This document shows positions 1 to 10,878 of a stretch of DNA of 64,000 bases, piece by piece. Position 1 is the first letter of the stretch. Each line of letters begins with the position of its first letter. Origin of the DNA: Ligustrum vulgare (Eukaryota > Streptophyta > Magnoliopsida > Lamiales > Oleaceae); assembly GCA_963555705.1 (NCBI GenBank), contig OY743170.1, forward strand, positions 12,253,096 through 12,317,095, written 5' to 3'. The position numbers and the translations under genes were made by a program. Below the pieces are notes generated by a model that was not told the DNA's origin, did not search any database, and saw only the letters and a program-made list of their open reading frames with translations.

Positions 1-2
1 AA

Positions 3-374
3 ATCGAACAAGAAATTGCAAAGGAGGAAAGAGGCGAAGAGAAGAGCCTCGTGGTTCAAGAAGTGGAGTTGGTGGTGGTTTTTCATGAATACAAGGATCC
101 ATACCTTGTACCTCATGAAGCTAACATGTCCCTCCCCATTTTGTTTAAGTCTTTTTTGCAGGTTAATTATGACTGGAAGCTTCAACCACACTACGAATGG
201 CTAAGGAAGTTCAAGCTCCATCTCTTCCGTGTTTGCAAATCAAAGGATTCCAATTTATTGAACTCATGGCATGGAAGCAGAAATTTTCCGTTTGATCCAG
301 GAGGTGAAGTGGAACACCAGGAACAAAGCTATGATTCGGGACGAATCATCCTAAAGAAAGAGGGTATGATGTGA
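3..374 (+). CDS. 3' end of an unrecognised retroelement ORF (partial)
   Basis: The frame is open from the left edge to a TGA at 372-374, about 123 codons, so the start lies outside the window. It is rich in charged residues at its N-terminal end (EEKSLVVQEVELVVV) and ends in a basic tail (ILKKEGMM). The last codons overlap a purine-rich run (352-366) directly before a probable LTR starting TGATGTGATCC. That arrangement, ORF then polypurine tract then LTR, is typical of the 3' end of a plant Ty3/gypsy-type element, but I recognise no RT, RNase H, integrase or chromodomain motif here. It could equally be an extra 3' ORF. No start codon can be assigned. Confidence 0.4.
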   Translation: MEQEIAKEERGEEKSLVVQEVELVVVFHEYKDPYLVPHEANMSLPILFKSFLQVNYDWKLQPHYEWLRKFKLHLFRVCKSKDSNLLNSWHGSRNFPFDPGGEVEHQEQSYDSGRIILKKEGMM

Positions 375-1235
375 TCCGGACCCTCGATAATTGGAGTCAT
401 AGCAGGCTTGACAGGAAAATTTAAATATTCAAGCCAAAACAAGAATTCAACAGGATCGACGAGCTTTGAAGATCAAACAGTGTCGAAAAAGAACCGGAAA
501 TTATGCAGAAGGCCTGTCACGACCGTAACCAATAAAAGTCACGGCCGTAACCTCCCCTCGGGTTAAAATGAAGAAATTCAAGATTTTCAGTTTACGGCCG
601 TAACAAGAATATTCACGGCCGTAACATTCAAAAAGGGCAACTTTACGGCCGTAAGAAGGTTTGTCACGGCCGTAAGAGACGCAGCGCCAGATTTTCCGGG
701 GATTTTCAATTAATTTATTTCCTTTTATTATTTTTGGTTATTTTCCTAGTTTAGAATTTTAGCATAATTAGAATTCTATTTTGAGTAAATTAGATGCTGT
801 GTTATTTTGCTTATTTATACGCTTTTCGATTCATTGTAAAAAAAGACTTGGATGATTAAATAAAACAGAGATTGAATGTTTTTCAATTGTTTAATGTGTG
901 GACTCACATTACAAACCCAAACTTATCAAGATTGATTATCTTGTGGCGTTACTCCCGAATTTATCAAATATTCGCGAGAATATTTGTGGCGTTCAAATCA
1001 GAGACTTATCAAGGAGATTGGGCAAATCCTTGTGGTGTTTCGAAAATCGTGGTTCTTTATTCCGCATCGTCGAGCCATCGCGTCGTGAATATCGGGTCAT
1101 GATTCATCCGTCCAACCACATCCTGAGTTCGGAACTTTCCGGCGTTTCTTCCGCGCTTCGAATCTCATCAGCATATTTGCAGTTGATTTTAACTTGTGAG
1201 GTCGTATTAAAGTTCTCGTTGAAATCTTCGATTTG
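367..1235 (+). mobile_element. Probable gypsy-type 3' LTR (right boundary uncertain)
   Basis: The segment starts with TG right after a purine-rich tract that follows the ORF above. It holds an AT-rich promoter-like part (700-870), then a more GC-balanced stretch with no long ORF. No second LTR is in view and no terminal CA plus TSD could be fixed. The right limit is set where the sequence becomes AT-rich and starts to match a second copy near 13.8 kb. Confidence 0.4.
512..680. repeat. Cluster of six ACGGCCGT-type palindromes
   Basis: Six copies of the core (T/C)ACGGCCGTAA(C/G), the first with one mismatch (ACGACCGT), lie within about 170 bp inside the probable LTR. Each core is an 8-bp perfect palindrome around CGGCCG. 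Spacers differ in sequence and length (about 10-45 bp), so this is a clustered motif, not a simple tandem duplication. Confidence 0.75.
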
Positions 1236-1400
1236 ATACCCATATTGCATTTTTTTTATTTCAAAATAATAAAATAATTGTCAAAATTATTCTCATTCAT
1301 TGAAATATTTCTATTTTAGGAAAGACATTTTAGGTGGGAAAAGTTCCAAAACATATTTTTCTGAAGTGCCTTACTTTTATATATTATAAAGATATAAAGA
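1185..1400 (+). repeat. Dispersed repeat, copy A (partner near 13.8 kb)
   Basis: This stretch shares long blocks with 13790-13995, for example TAAAGTTCTCGTTGAAATCT against TAAAAGTTCTCGTTGAAATC, a T-run followed by ATTTCAAAA, and GGCGGGAAAAGTCC against GGTGGGAAAAGTTCC. Order and orientation are the same. It is probably the end of the LTR above plus flank, or an old transposon fragment. Confidence 0.6.
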
Positions 1401-1870
1401 CATGTTCTTCTCTTTTGAGCATTTTTAGTCCTTATTTGAGCCCCCATTATCTACAAAATGAGTTTTATAACAATAATTTTTTGAAAAATGTGTACTTAAG
1501 CCCTTGTTTGAGAGCAATTATTTCAAATAATGTATTTGTAACGATAAATTTTGTTAGAATGAGTTGTTAAAGAGTAGATTTTTTCTTTTAATTTATATGT
1601 AGATTATTTTATTAATAGACTATTGGTTTTAAAAATAAGGTTTTGAATAAAGGGTAAATAATAGGGGCCAATTTTTTTATCAAGTGACCACAATTGTGAT
1701 AGCTAGGAACTTCAATAACTTGTTATAAAAAAACTCTTCAATGATCATTTGCATAATTATTCAATTTTAATGATTATTGACATAATTAATCTTTTCAAAA
1801 TATAATTTTTAGATTATCACAAATTAATTTATCACTACCCGAATAGTACTATTGGAGTTGGTACAAACTA
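1401..1870. other. AT-rich intergenic DNA
   Basis: No gene was seen. Two stretches (AGTCCTTATTTGAGCCCCCA near 1429 and AAGCCCTTGTTTGAGAGCAA near 1499) resemble the terminal repeat of the MITE found in the PAP gene, but they are in the same orientation and no element could be delimited. Confidence 0.5.
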
Positions 1871-2340
1871 TCTTAATACAATATTTGATATTTAAATATA
1901 TCAAACAAACATTTCATTTCATATTTACTTTAACATTACAAATTAAATACACGTGGTCCTATATTTAAATGAATGTAACAACTTAACCAATATGAAACGT
2001 TAATTTTAATTAAATTTTACCGAATGTACATCGCAAATACATTTAACTTTATATACCAAAAAATCATCTGTGCATCTTAATTTATAAAAGCGGTGCGGAC
2101 TCTATATCTTAATACAACATTTGATATTTAAATATATTAACATGCATTTCATTTCACATTTATTTTAACATTACAAATTAAATACATGTTGTCATATATT
2201 TAAATGAATCTAATAAATTAAGCAATATTAAATGATAATTTTAATTAAATTTTACCGAATCTGTATTACAAATACTAAAATAAATTTAACTTTATATACA
2301 AAAAAAAAAAAAAAATCATTTATGCATTTCATTTTATAAA
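1871..2340. repeat. 236-bp direct tandem duplication (two copies)
   Basis: TCTTAATACA starts the first copy at 1871 and the second at 2107. The copies share long blocks such as TTTGATATTTAAATATAT, AACATTACAAATTAAATACA and TTTTAATTAAATTTTACCGA, and end in related A-runs plus TTTATAAAAG. They are clearly diverged, with scattered substitutions and short indels. No coding potential. Confidence 0.75.
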
Positions 2341-3229
2341 AGAGCTAATTAGGCCCATTAATAACTTTTATGGGGTATTAACACAAATACCCTTATTTTT
2401 GGACCATTTACAAAAATACACTTTTGAAATTTTAAGGAAGTAAAAATACTTTGTAAATCTTGGGTGCCACTATTTTTAAAAAATTGATATATACGTTACT
2501 TTCTCAATCAAACATAAATTAAATCCTTAAAATAAATTCATGACCTGTTAATTTTATTCAAAATATTGGAATAATTATGTCTTTTATATAATTTCATTTT
2601 TATCACTTTTTCTTTTAATTAAAAAGTGACAATTTGTCACTTTTTTCTACTTGAAGGTCAATTTCATTTTTTTCAATATTCATCATAAGCTAACAAATTA
2701 CATAAGACCACAAACATTAATAGATACATTAAACAATGTCACTTTTTTTTCCTTATCACTTTTTATTTTAACCTGCCTTCTCTGTTAACTAAAAAGTGAT
2801 ACGGCGTCACTTTTTAGTAAAACAAAGTGAATTTTTTTTCTTTTTGCTATTTGAATTTCACTTTTTCAATTTTTAATAAAAAAGTGGCATAAGACACAAT
2901 GTCACTTTTATCACTTTTTTAATAAAAAAAAGTGACACAATACACAATGTCATTTTTATTATTTTATCACTTTTTTTTTAATAAAAAGTGACAAAATGCC
3001 ACCTTTTTAAAAAGAAAAAGAAAAAGTGACATTGAGTGCCACTTTTTAAAAACTTTTGTCACATTTTTAATAATTTTCTCACTTAAAAAAGTGCCGCAAT
3101 GTCACTTTTTAAAAAAAATGTGACACAATGTCACTTTTTATCACTTTTTCTTTGAACTAAAAAATGACACTTTACTACTTTTTTCTACTCGAACGTCACT
3201 TTTTTAATTATTGCAATATTCATTACACT
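2341..3229. repeat. AAAAAGTGAC / GTCACTTTTT inverted-repeat field
   Basis: From about 2600 the 10-mer AAAAAGTGAC and its complement GTCACTTTTT recur many times in both orientations, often as short hairpins. Short AT-rich linkers separate them. Open frames across the field are low-complexity (Lys/Phe-rich) and are not taken as genes. The stretch 2341-2600 is plain AT-rich DNA. Confidence 0.8.
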
Positions 3230-4145
3230 ATCTCAAAAAAAAAAGTGGCATTGTGTCACTTTTTAGATGAAAAAGTGGCAGGATGCGACTTTTTTTTAAA
3301 AAAAAAAAGTGACAGCATGACACTTCTCCAAAGCTTGATATCAACAATAATTTTGCATTCACCAACTTCAAGTGAAAAAGTAGCAGGTTGCGGCTTTTTT
3401 TTAAAAAAAAAAAAAAAGTGACAGAATGACACTTCTCCAATGGTGATGTCAACAATCACCTTGCATTGACCAACTCCACATGAAAAAATACCAGTTTGAG
3501 ACTTTTTTTTTTTAAAAAAAAAAAGTAATAGGATGGCACTTATCCGATGATTGATCTTAACAAGCACTTTGCATTCATCAACTTCATATGAAAAATTGGC
3601 AAGCTGCTACTTTTTGTAAAAAAGTGACAGAATGACACTTCTCGGATGCTTGATGTCAACAAACACCTTGCATTCATCAACTTTACATGAAAAGGTGGCA
3701 GGCTGCGACTTTTTTTTAAAAAAAAAAAAAAAAAAAGTGTTAACATGGCACTTCTCGGATGTTTGATCTCAATTAGCACCTAGCATTCATCAGCTTCATA
3801 TGAGAAAGTGGCAGACTATGACTTTTTTTAAAAAAAAAAAGTGTTAGCATAACACTTCTCCGATACTTGATCTCAATAAACACCTTGGATTCATCAACTT
3901 CATATGAAAAAATGGCAATCTGCGACTTTTTTGTAAAAAAAAGTGACAGAATGACAATTCTCCAATATTTGATCTCAACAAGCACCTTGTATTCATTAGT
4001 TTCACATGAAAAAGTGATTATTGCGACTTTTTTTTAAAAAAAAAAAAAAAGTGACAACATGATACTTCTCCGATGTTTGATCTCAACAAGCACCTTATAT
4101 TCATCAGTTTCACATGAAAAAGTGGCATGTTGTGACTTTAAAAAA
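3230..4145. repeat. Tandem array of about eight 100-113-bp units with T(n)A(n) hairpin cores
   Basis: Anchors of the form CACTTCTCC(G/A)ATG..TTGAT.TCAAC occur near 3321, 3430, 3538, 3637, 3750, 3854, 3954 and 4063, about 100-113 bp apart. Each unit reads anchor, a CACCTTGCATTCATCAACTT-like block, TGAAAAAGTGGCA, then GCGACTTTT running into a long T-run/A-run and AAAAGTGACA. The T-run/A-run is a near-perfect palindrome and varies most in length. Several frames stay open across units, giving repeated Phe/Lys-rich peptides that I treat as artefacts. Confidence 0.85.
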
Positions 4146-4500
4146 AAAAGTTTTTACTTTCAACTTCTACGTCCTCTTCACAATTAAATTTTAAAATAAT
4201 ATATATCTCTCTCTTTCTCTCTCATTCAATCTACCCAACCACTAAACACATCAATTAAAGATGCTCTAACTAAAAAGCAACATGATGTCACTTTTTACAC
4301 ATTGTCACTTTTTTTCTATTTGAACGTCACTATTTTTATTTTTTGCAATTTCACTTGAATATAATTGAATATCTTTTATAAATCATTTTTAAAAAATTAT
4401 CTTAAATATAATTTGATCCATTCACTACACATTATTAAACAATTTTATTTTAATACACGCACTAACAACATATCATTTTGAGAAACCCAATGCTTATAGT
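4146..4500. other. AT-rich flank with short CT tract and last GTCACTTTTT copies
   Basis: Holds a short (CT)n run near 4206-4228, the string TTAAAGATGCTCTA that resembles the end of common plant MITEs, two more GTCACTTTTT motifs near 4287 and 4303, and AT-rich DNA. No gene seen. Confidence 0.5.
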
Positions 4501-4529
4501 TGCTATGTATTCTTTAAATGATTCTTTAA

Positions 4530-4707
4530 TTCCCCCAAGATCACCCAGCGCGAGCAAGGATCATGGTGAAGACAACTAGGTTCTGAGCACAAAATTCTTT
4601 CTCACAATCGAAGTTTCGCGCTTTTGCAGCTTCCATGGCACCTTGTGCCTTCTCCTATGCATCTACGGTTTTGATCTCTCTGAAACCTTTGATTGCAGAT
4701 CTCACAA
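4530..4707 (-). pseudogene. Coding-like fragment of an unrecognised host gene
   Basis: Minus-strand reading gives an in-frame stretch including REIKTVDA, one stop, then EKAQGAMEAAKARNFD and FCAQNLVVFTMILARAG before a TGA. GC content is higher than in the flanks, as in exons. It directly abuts the Copia-1 target duplication, and the sequence beyond the element leads to the V-ATPase d relic on the same strand, so the two may be parts of one rearranged locus. I do not recognise the protein family; the internal stop argues against function. Confidence 0.35.
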
Positions 4708-4712
4708 ATGTA

Positions 4713-5121
4713 TGTTAGAAAATTTATCACAGACAATTATTTATCTATAATCTAAAATCATCATGCTGAATTATCAAGAATTAAATAACTGAAGCGGAAG
4801 CGTACCTTAATCAGATATGGTTCACGATGATCGATTGCGGTGTTTGGATCTTCTAAATCAATACGTAGTCCTTATTTTCTCTCTGATGATGGGATGTCAA
4901 AAAGAATGAACAGTACGTCTGATTCAGGGACCATAACCGACTTTATATAATGTAATGGCCTGATATCTATACATAAAAGCTCATACATTAATTAGATGCA
5001 TTAAAGCCCAATTACAAATCCTTATTAGATCACTTTAAATGAGTTTAACCAAATTGATAGCCTTTTATTCAATACACAATAATTCACATATAAGCCCACA
5101 CGATTGATTAAAATCCTTACA
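4713..5121 (-). repeat. Copia-1 3' LTR (409 bp)
   Basis: Matches 10345-10795 over its length but lacks the block present there after GACTTTATATA (about 42 bp). Ends are TGTTAG and CTTACA. Confidence 0.93.
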
Positions 5122-5133
5122 ATCTCCCACTTG
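5122..5133 (-). promoter_or_regulatory. Copia-1 polypurine tract
   Basis: On the minus strand AAGTGGGAGATT immediately precedes the 3' LTR, the expected place for plus-strand DNA priming in reverse transcription. Confidence 0.75.
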
Positions 5134-5534
5134 GGCTATATGTGTAACCTTACAATTGTGTATCAATTATAACCTTATGAGTACTCAGAATTTTTCAATC
5201 ATTACTGAATGCATCCCCAAACAATCCGGTCCATCAATTATATCAACATAGGATCAAAGCGGCTTTCGCTACATTAATCGTAACTAAACCTATCAATGGT
5301 CACGTATATCGACATAACTAAATGACATGGATCAAGTATGGATGTGTAGCATGGAAATTACATGTAATGTGATCTTCAACATGCCTATTTCCAACTGGTC
5401 CAACTTTAGTGAGATCATCCTCAAACGAGTTCAGAGATAATAAACCTGAAACCTTACAGCTGTAAATAACTTTAACTTTAAACTGTATCCAAAAGGACAA
5501 TAAATGTGTCTAATGCACCCAAAATACAAATTCC

Positions 5535-7450
5535 CACTGAAACCGAATATCCTTAAGAAATACAACACCCATATGAGTAATGTACTCATGAAAGACCTCG
5601 GGTTGTAATACTTTAGTAAGCGGATCCGCAATTATGGAGTTTGTCCCAATGTGCTCTTATTGACACGTGTCCACTCTGAACTGTATCATTCACAACCAGG
5701 AACTTATGTCAATGTATTTTGACTTAGTTGAGCTCCTGTTGTTACTAGAATATAAATCTGCTGAGTTATTGTCACAATATAACTTTAGTGGTCTTTCTAT
5801 ACCGTACAAAATATGCAGCCCAGTGACAAAATTTTGCAGCTATATTCCATAATTAGATGCCCCCAAAATTGCTACAAACTGTGCTGCCAAGTGAAAGAAG
5901 CTAAAGTGTCTGTTAAGCACTCCATCCGGAAATAGCTCCTTCAACTAGCAGATAGATGTAGCCTGATGTTGATCTTTTACTTTCTTGGCATCTAGTAAAA
6001 TCGGAATCATAATACCATATGATCTCCAACTGATCCGATTTTCTGTATGTGAGTATGTAATCTTTTGTTCTCTTTAAATACCTTATAACCCATGTTTGGC
6101 TGCTTTTCAAATGATCCATCACAGGGTTACTTAAATATCTCCTTAGTATCCCAATAATGTATGCAATATCCGAACGCATACAAATTTGAGCATACATCAG
6201 ACTTTCTATAGCTTAACTATATGGGATCCTCTGCATTTCTTTAACTTCAAGATAACTTTTCGGGCATTAGTTGAGACTAAATTTGTCTCCCTTAGCGATA
6301 GGGCTGTCCCCTGATTTACTGTCTTGCATGCCAAACCTCTTAAGTACTTTATCGATATAGCCCTTTTGTGACAATTCAAGAATACCCCGAGAGCAATCCC
6401 GGTGTATCTGAATCCTTAATGCAAAAGAGATGTCACCAACATTTTTAATCTCAAAATTCCTTGACAAAAAATCTCATAATTTTATGTGACATGCCTACAT
6501 CATTAGTGGCAAGCAATATGTTATCAACATACAAAATCAGGAAAATACACTTACTCCCACTGAACTTGTAATACACACAACCATCAACAGCATTAATCTC
6601 AAAATCAAATGAGATAATTGCTTGATGAAATTTGTATTACCCTTAACGAGAAGTTGGCTTGAGCACATAAATGGACTTCTTTAATTTGCAAACCGTCTCA
6701 TCAATGTCTCCATTGAGAAACGTCGTCTTAACATCCATTTGATGTAACTCAAGGTCAAAATGTGCAACAACCTGACTTTCCTGAAAGAGTCTTTCATTGA
6801 AACCGAAGAGAAAGTCTCTTTACAATCAATGCCATCATTTTGTGTAAAGCCCTTATATACAAGACGAACCTTATATCTTTCCACATTACCTTTCGAATCC
6901 CTCTTGGTTTAAAAATCCATTTAAGACCAATGGGTTTCGCACCTTTTGGTAATGGGACAAGATCCCAACTTTATTGTCTTGCATATGCTTATACTCCTTA
7001 TTTAAGACATCAATCCACTTCTGAGAGTTAGAACCCTGCATGGCCTGATGGAATTGATTGGACCATCTTTCACCATTCCATTATTTCCTTATGTTCTTGA
7101 AAAAATACTATTTAAATTATTCGGAATAGCATTTTTTCCCTTTCTCTCGTGGATCTCCTTAATGGCTTTAGTTATTGAGGTTGTTGAGTTTGTACTTCTG
7201 AAATTTACCTTATTTTGGATGGGAGGTTCTTCAATATTGTCGAATTGAGGTTCCGGATATGTTTGTTGATCAATGACATGCATAAAAACTTGTACATTAT
7301 CAAAAGTAACAATATGAATCGAAACCGATCCTTCCTCAACTTCTTCCTTAAAGACAATATCTCTAACCTTATTTCTCCCTCCAAACTCAACTTCCTCAAA
7401 AAATATTGCATTTCCTGTTTCAAAAGTTGACTTAAGTGTGAGATCATAAA
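5535..7450 (-). pseudogene. Copia-1 pol relic: integrase C-terminus to RNase H
   Basis: Minus-strand fragments appear in the normal copia order. 7040-7440 gives the acidic integrase-RT linker (EEVEFGGRNK, then YPEPQFDNIEEPP). 6681-6884 gives the start of RT (YKVRLVYKGFTQNDGID). 6267-6467 gives the palm/thumb region (FEIKNVGDISFALRIQIHRD). 5913-6197 gives RT end/RNase H (RSDIAYIIGILRRYLSNP, KRSTSGYI). 5535-5640 gives the pol terminus (ADPLTKVLQPEVFHEYITHM). They lie in several frames with stops between, so no product can be made. No HHCC or D,D35E integrase core is present. Confidence 0.85.
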
Positions 7451-8132
7451 ATTAATAGCCCCTTAAACGACTTTATTTTCTTTATTTGTTTTCTTCCCTT
7501 TATCTTTAGAGGTGTTTGCCAAATGAACACTTTCGGTTCTATCCTGCTTCAACTTTTCTTCCTCTTGCACACAAAATTAGAATAAACTTATTTAGAGTTC
7601 ATTTCTCCCTTTGATAGTTACAACTGACCTTAAATTGACTGAATTGTACAAGAAGCTTGCACACTATGAAATGAGCTCATTGAGTCCATTTCTACTTTGA
7701 TAGTTATAACTAACCTTAAATTAACTATATTGTGCAGGAAGCGATATCAATACCAAATGCACGAGCAAGTCATCAGACAAGTCGAGTTTTAGTGCCTTAA
7801 GTTTTGAAGCAGTGTGAGACATCTACATGATGTACTCCCTTATTTTCCCATTGCCTTTTATACTTTATTGAAATCAAGCTTTGCATAAGCGTGCTTGTTT
7901 CAGCTTTATCGTTTTTCGCAAAACGTTTCTTAATTTCGGCAAGGAATTCATTGGCATCATTTACCTCCTCAGATACTATGCCACTAAAGGCTTCTGGAAT
8001 GCCGCACTTAATGATAATGAGACTCACATAATTTAAGCAATCCCACTTCTCAAAGTTCCTCATTTGATTAGATGAACTTTCATCCGTAAGAGGAGCAGCT
8101 TGCTCAATTCTTAGTACACGGTCTAGATCCAT
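7451..8132 (-). pseudogene. Copia-1 gag relic
   Basis: Translation from the ATG at 8132 gives a copia-type gag N-terminus (MDLDRVLRIEQAAPLTDESS ... KWDCLNYVSLIIIKCGIPEA) open for 111 codons to 7797. Downstream, a Lys/Glu-rich stretch (QEEEKLKQDRTES, KGKKTNKENK) at 7470-7575 corresponds to the basic region usually found just before the zinc knuckle. The next recognisable sequence is already late integrase/linker, so the knuckle, protease and integrase core were lost by a deletion near 7455-7470. Confidence 0.75.
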
Positions 8133-8385
8133 GTAGCCAACGAAAAGTTAATGTTCTTGTTTTGATCCTTGAAGTTTGTTCCATAAATACATGGATTAAA
8201 TTTGAGCTTGTAGATATACTACTAGCAGAATTTGAAACCGAATAGAGAAAACTTAAACAAAATAGCTCACATAAATACCTTATTATGCAAATCATACTTT
8301 CAAACAATGGTAGGGCCATCACAAGATACCTAGTACAACATCAATATTTAGTCTTTGGACAGAAATATTGACCTGTAAGTGGTAC

Positions 8386-8785
8386 TCTTGGTGCAGTAAT
8401 CAAACACTGACAGTAAGACATGTCAACCAACAAACCTTTCTTTGGACCAATTTATTGATCACACATTAAACCAAATAACCGTCACCTATTTATCACCACA
8501 AGTTCATGTGAAATTCGGGCCAAATATTGACCTTCCTTTGGGCCGATCAATATCCGCATGAAACAACACACAAACACGTAATTTTCCCTTGGTGTAGTGA
8601 TCTAACACTGACAATAAGACATGTTAAGCAATAAACCTTTCTTTGGACCGATTTATTGATCACACGTTAAACCAAATAATTGCCACGTATTCATCACCAC
8701 GGGTGCATGTGAAATTCGAGCCAAACACTGACCTTCCTTTAGGCCGATCAATATCTGCAATGAATAACACACACAAATACCTTCT
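8386..8785. repeat. Two ~200-bp direct repeats in the Copia-1 leader
   Basis: Unit 1 (about 8386-8586) and unit 2 (about 8588-8785) share blocks such as AACCTTTCTTTGGACC, TTTATTGATCACAC and GGCCGATCAATATC, with roughly 10 percent difference by eye. They lie between gag and the 5' LTR. No ORF uses them. Confidence 0.8.
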
Positions 8786-8999
8786 AATATTCAAAGTTAA
8801 TTAATATCCACAAGAGAGATTGCTTTGGCAACATGTTGTTTCAACTAACTTACTTTCGAATATTATATCTCTTAAAATATTTTGATGTACCAAGATTTGA
8901 AACTGAAATCACTGATTTGCATATATTTTTACTTTAGGATTTGAATTATAGAATTCAAAACTTTAGAATAAAGCAATCCTTAGGTTGAGAGAGTCAATT

Positions 9000-9500
9000 G
9001 CAATATTCTTAAACCTTAGGTGGCCAATTATGTGAAATTTTAAACTTGGAGGGCTTAAATTATAATTTTTCCAAAACCTAATTGGCCAATTTAGAGAAAT
9101 TCCAAACTTAAAGTCCCAATTTGAAAGAAAATCAAACTTTAGAGGTCCAAATAGTGAATTAGGAGACTTTAAGGACTGAAAATGAAAAATTTCAAACTTT
9201 AGGGATTGAATTAGAAAATTTTCAAACTTTAAGGGACCAAATTAGAGAATTCTCAAGCTTTAAGGGACCAAATTAGACAATTCTCAAGCTTTATAGATCC
9301 AATTAGAAAATTCTCAAACTTTAAGGACCAATATTGAAAATTTTCAAACATTAGGGACCAAATTAAAAAAAAAATTCAAATATTAGGGGCTGAATCCGAA
9401 AATTCCAGAACTTTGAGGGCCAACTTAAATAATTTCATAACTTTAGGGGCTGGTTTAGTAAATTCAGAAGTCCGAAGGGCTAACTTAAAAGATTTTATAA
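9000..9500. repeat. Degenerate ~32-36-bp tandem repeat in the Copia-1 leader
   Basis: A unit of the type TTCTCAAGCTTTAAGGGACC plus AAATTAGAGAA recurs about 14 times with many substitutions. It is AT-rich and non-coding. Confidence 0.75.
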
Positions 9501-9649
9501 CCTTAGGGTTTTAAATATATCAAGGAACAAAATAGGAGGACCAGAGGTGTAAATAATCTTAATATTCCTGAATTTGCAAACAGCCCTTCAAAACATCAAA
9601 TTTCCAGCCTAAGTCCCTGCCTCAAATTCGATTTTCAGCAGTTAGGGTT

Positions 9650-9885
9650 TGAGACTAACCCTAGTCGCCACCGTCACCACCCCCATATCTGGCAGAACGA
9701 GGCGCCACCACCGGCGAGCCTCCTTCGCACCTGGAGAACGCGACCCACTACAAGCAGTTACATCCAGCCTGTAGCGCCGCGCCATCTACAGCGCTGCATT
9801 CAAGAACGCAGCGTCGCTGAGTGCAACGCTGCAGCACGCCGTGCGCAGCCAAGTTCGTCGGCCACACCTTGTTCGATCTTAAACT
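9650..9885 (-). other. GC-rich insert in the Copia-1 leader
   Basis: About 235 bp with markedly higher GC than the rest of the element, containing repeated short strings (GCAGCG, AGCGCTG, GCGCCGC) and no long clean ORF on either strand. It may be a captured host fragment or a normal GC-rich leader part of this family. Confidence 0.4.
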
Positions 9886-10332
9886 AACTTAATCCATGCA
9901 TCATCCCAAAAATCAGACCCCAACAGATTTCTTCCACAAATTCAATATACCCAACTCGATTTCTTCCAAAAATCCGAATCCAATTTTCAAAACCGAATCT
10001 GAATCTTAATCCCAAATTCAAAACCCATTTATATATCACCCTTCAACTTCGAATTTCTGACTTCGCATATACATACAATACTCACGTGATTTCCATAATA
10101 ATTCACTAATAAACAGAAAAGTATACATATGCTCAATACCCAATTCGAAAAATTATTTTCAGATCCATAGACCAAATTTTCTAAATCAGAATTTGGTATA
10201 TACCAGAAAAACGATTTCAAAATCAGATTTATTATGCATACAGAAATATGTACCCAGAAATCCGTATTTGTTGCTTTAATCCTTTAATCATGCATACTTA
10301 TAAATCATCTGATAATTTAACATGATGAATGT

Positions 10333-10343
10333 CTCTGATACCA
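10333..10343 (-). promoter_or_regulatory. Copia-1 primer binding site (tRNA iMet type)
   Basis: Minus strand TGGTATCAGAG, two bases inside the 5' LTR, matches the standard complement of the plant initiator tRNA-Met 3' end used by most copia elements. Confidence 0.9.
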
Positions 10344-10344
10344 C

Positions 10345-10795
10345 TGGTTAGAAAATTTATCACAGACAATTATTTATCTATGATCTAAAATCATCATACT
10401 GAATTATCAAGAATTAAATAACTGAAGCGGAAGCGTACCTTAATCAGATATGGTTCACGATGATCGATTGCGATGTTTGGATCTTCTAAATCAATATGTA
10501 GTCCTTATTTTCTCTCTGATGATGGGATGTCAAAAAGAATGAATAGTACGTCTGATTCAGGGACCATAACCGACTTTATATACTGTATTGCCAGTTAACC
10601 TAATCCGGCCTATCATGAATTAGGTAATGGCCTGGTATCTATACATAAAAGCCCATACATTAATTAGATGCATTAAAGCCCAATTTACCAAATCCTTATT
10701 AGATCACTTTAAATGAGTTTAACCAAATTGATAACCGTTTATTTAATACACAATAATTCACATATAAGCCCACACGATTGATTAAAATCCTTACA
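10345..10795 (-). repeat. Copia-1 5' LTR (451 bp)
   Basis: Full-length partner of 4713-5121. It ends CTTACA, followed directly by the TSD ATGTA. Confidence 0.93.
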
Positions 10796-10878
10796 ATGTA
10801 TTGATCCGACTTCAATAAGGTCATGGGAGATAGACATGCCGCTTCTGTATCTGGATCTATTAATAGGAAAGACTAAAA

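Larger units (their letters stand above)
4713..10795 (-). mobile_element. Copia-1: decayed Ty1/copia element with internal deletion
   Basis: Direct LTRs of 409 bp (4713-5121) and 451 bp (10345-10795) start TGTTAG/TGGTTAG, end CTTACA and flank about 5.2 kb. A 5-bp TSD ATGTA sits at 4708-4712 and 10796-10800. An initiator-Met-type primer site lies inside the right LTR and a purine tract inside the left LTR, so the element is read on the minus strand. Gag and RT/RNase H relics carry many stops and frameshifts. Protease and the integrase catalytic core are missing. A long leader (about 2.2 kb) separates the 5' LTR from gag. The LTRs differ by scattered substitutions plus a block of about 42 bp present only in the right copy. 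Confidence 0.93.

Noticed and set aside
3164..3985. Open frames of 70-103 codons on both strands in the AAAAAGTGAC array
   Set aside because: Low-complexity Phe/Lys-rich translations of T- and A-runs that recur unit by unit.
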